Assembly: GCF_003234965.1 (NCBI RefSeq)
Contig: NZ_QKVK01000015.1
Location: 1-46,661 of the forward strand
Length of the DNA: 46,661 bases
Direction: 5' to 3'
From: Aestuariivirga litoralis
Lineage (GTDB): Bacteria; Pseudomonadota; Alphaproteobacteria; Rhizobiales; Aestuariivirgaceae
The position numbers were made by a program, and so were the translations under genes. The notes below the pieces were generated by a model. The model was given only the letters and a program-made list of their open reading frames with translations. It was not told the origin of the DNA and ran no database searches. Positions 46,578 to 46,661 of this stretch are shown here, piece after piece (the first letter of the stretch is position 1; every line of letters starts with the position of its first letter).

Positions 46578-46661
46578 GCCGGGTCACTGAGGGACGCGGC
46601 GCTGCGGCGCGGCGGGCCTTTTTGCCGAAAGCCGACAAGCTGGCGAACTGCCGGTTAGCCT

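Overview
The window reads as a chromosomal segment of a high-GC alphaproteobacterium, most likely Hyphomicrobiales (Rhizobiales). Supporting signs are the collinear run ubiG / lysC-ptsP ... prfA-prmC-DUF4167-clpB, a DUF1127 gene, a CIRCE-controlled groESL, RpoH-type promoters and dispersed alphaproteobacterial palindromes. No species can be named from sequence alone.

Region 1 (1-15591) is a catabolic and uptake block. On the minus strand, from a LysR-controlled divergent promoter at about 14.7 kb leftwards, lie a 3-hydroxyisobutyrate-dehydrogenase-type oxidoreductase, a Tat-exported family 5 solute-binding protein, two permeases, a fused double ATPase, an Ldh2-type dehydrogenase, a non-pyrrolysine MttB-family methyltransferase and two OYE-type FMN/4Fe-4S/FAD demethylases. 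The truncated end of a GcvT-family folate enzyme sits at the left edge on the opposite strand. Together they suggest import and stepwise demethylation of a quaternary or N-methylated amine, possibly a cyclic amino-acid betaine, with C1 units passed to folate. The block ends next to the 3' end of tRNA-Arg(ACG).

Region 2 (16230-21022) is the most unusual part. Three overlapping genes encode an inverse autotransporter (type Ve, intimin/invasin-like) with Ig-like passenger repeats, a secreted all-Ig protein, and a secreted Ig protein ending in a GH54/LamG-like domain. At both junctions the same 14-bp sequence encodes a C-terminal YDDL and the next gene's MMIS start. Each upstream protein ends with what looks like the first strand of an Ig-like domain, and the rest of that domain begins the next mature protein. 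This suggests a split adhesin joined by strand complementation in trans.

Region 3 (21165-25153) holds groES-groEL with CIRCE, a heat-shock-type promoter and a terminator, then a MocR-type regulator divergent from a DUF1127 gene with repeated operators between them.

Region 4 (25154-46661) is mostly housekeeping: ubiG with a coupled xylulokinase; lysC; ptsP; a RodZ-like protein; dtd; a MarR-EmrA-EmrB efflux operon; prfA; prmC; a DUF4167 protein with a polyglycine tract; clpB behind an RpoH-like promoter; a YjbR-family protein; an MFS transporter; and an M23 peptidase. A strong sigma70-like promoter points out of the right edge. About 77-bp palindromic elements are scattered between genes. No CRISPR array, insertion sequence or prophage gene was seen.
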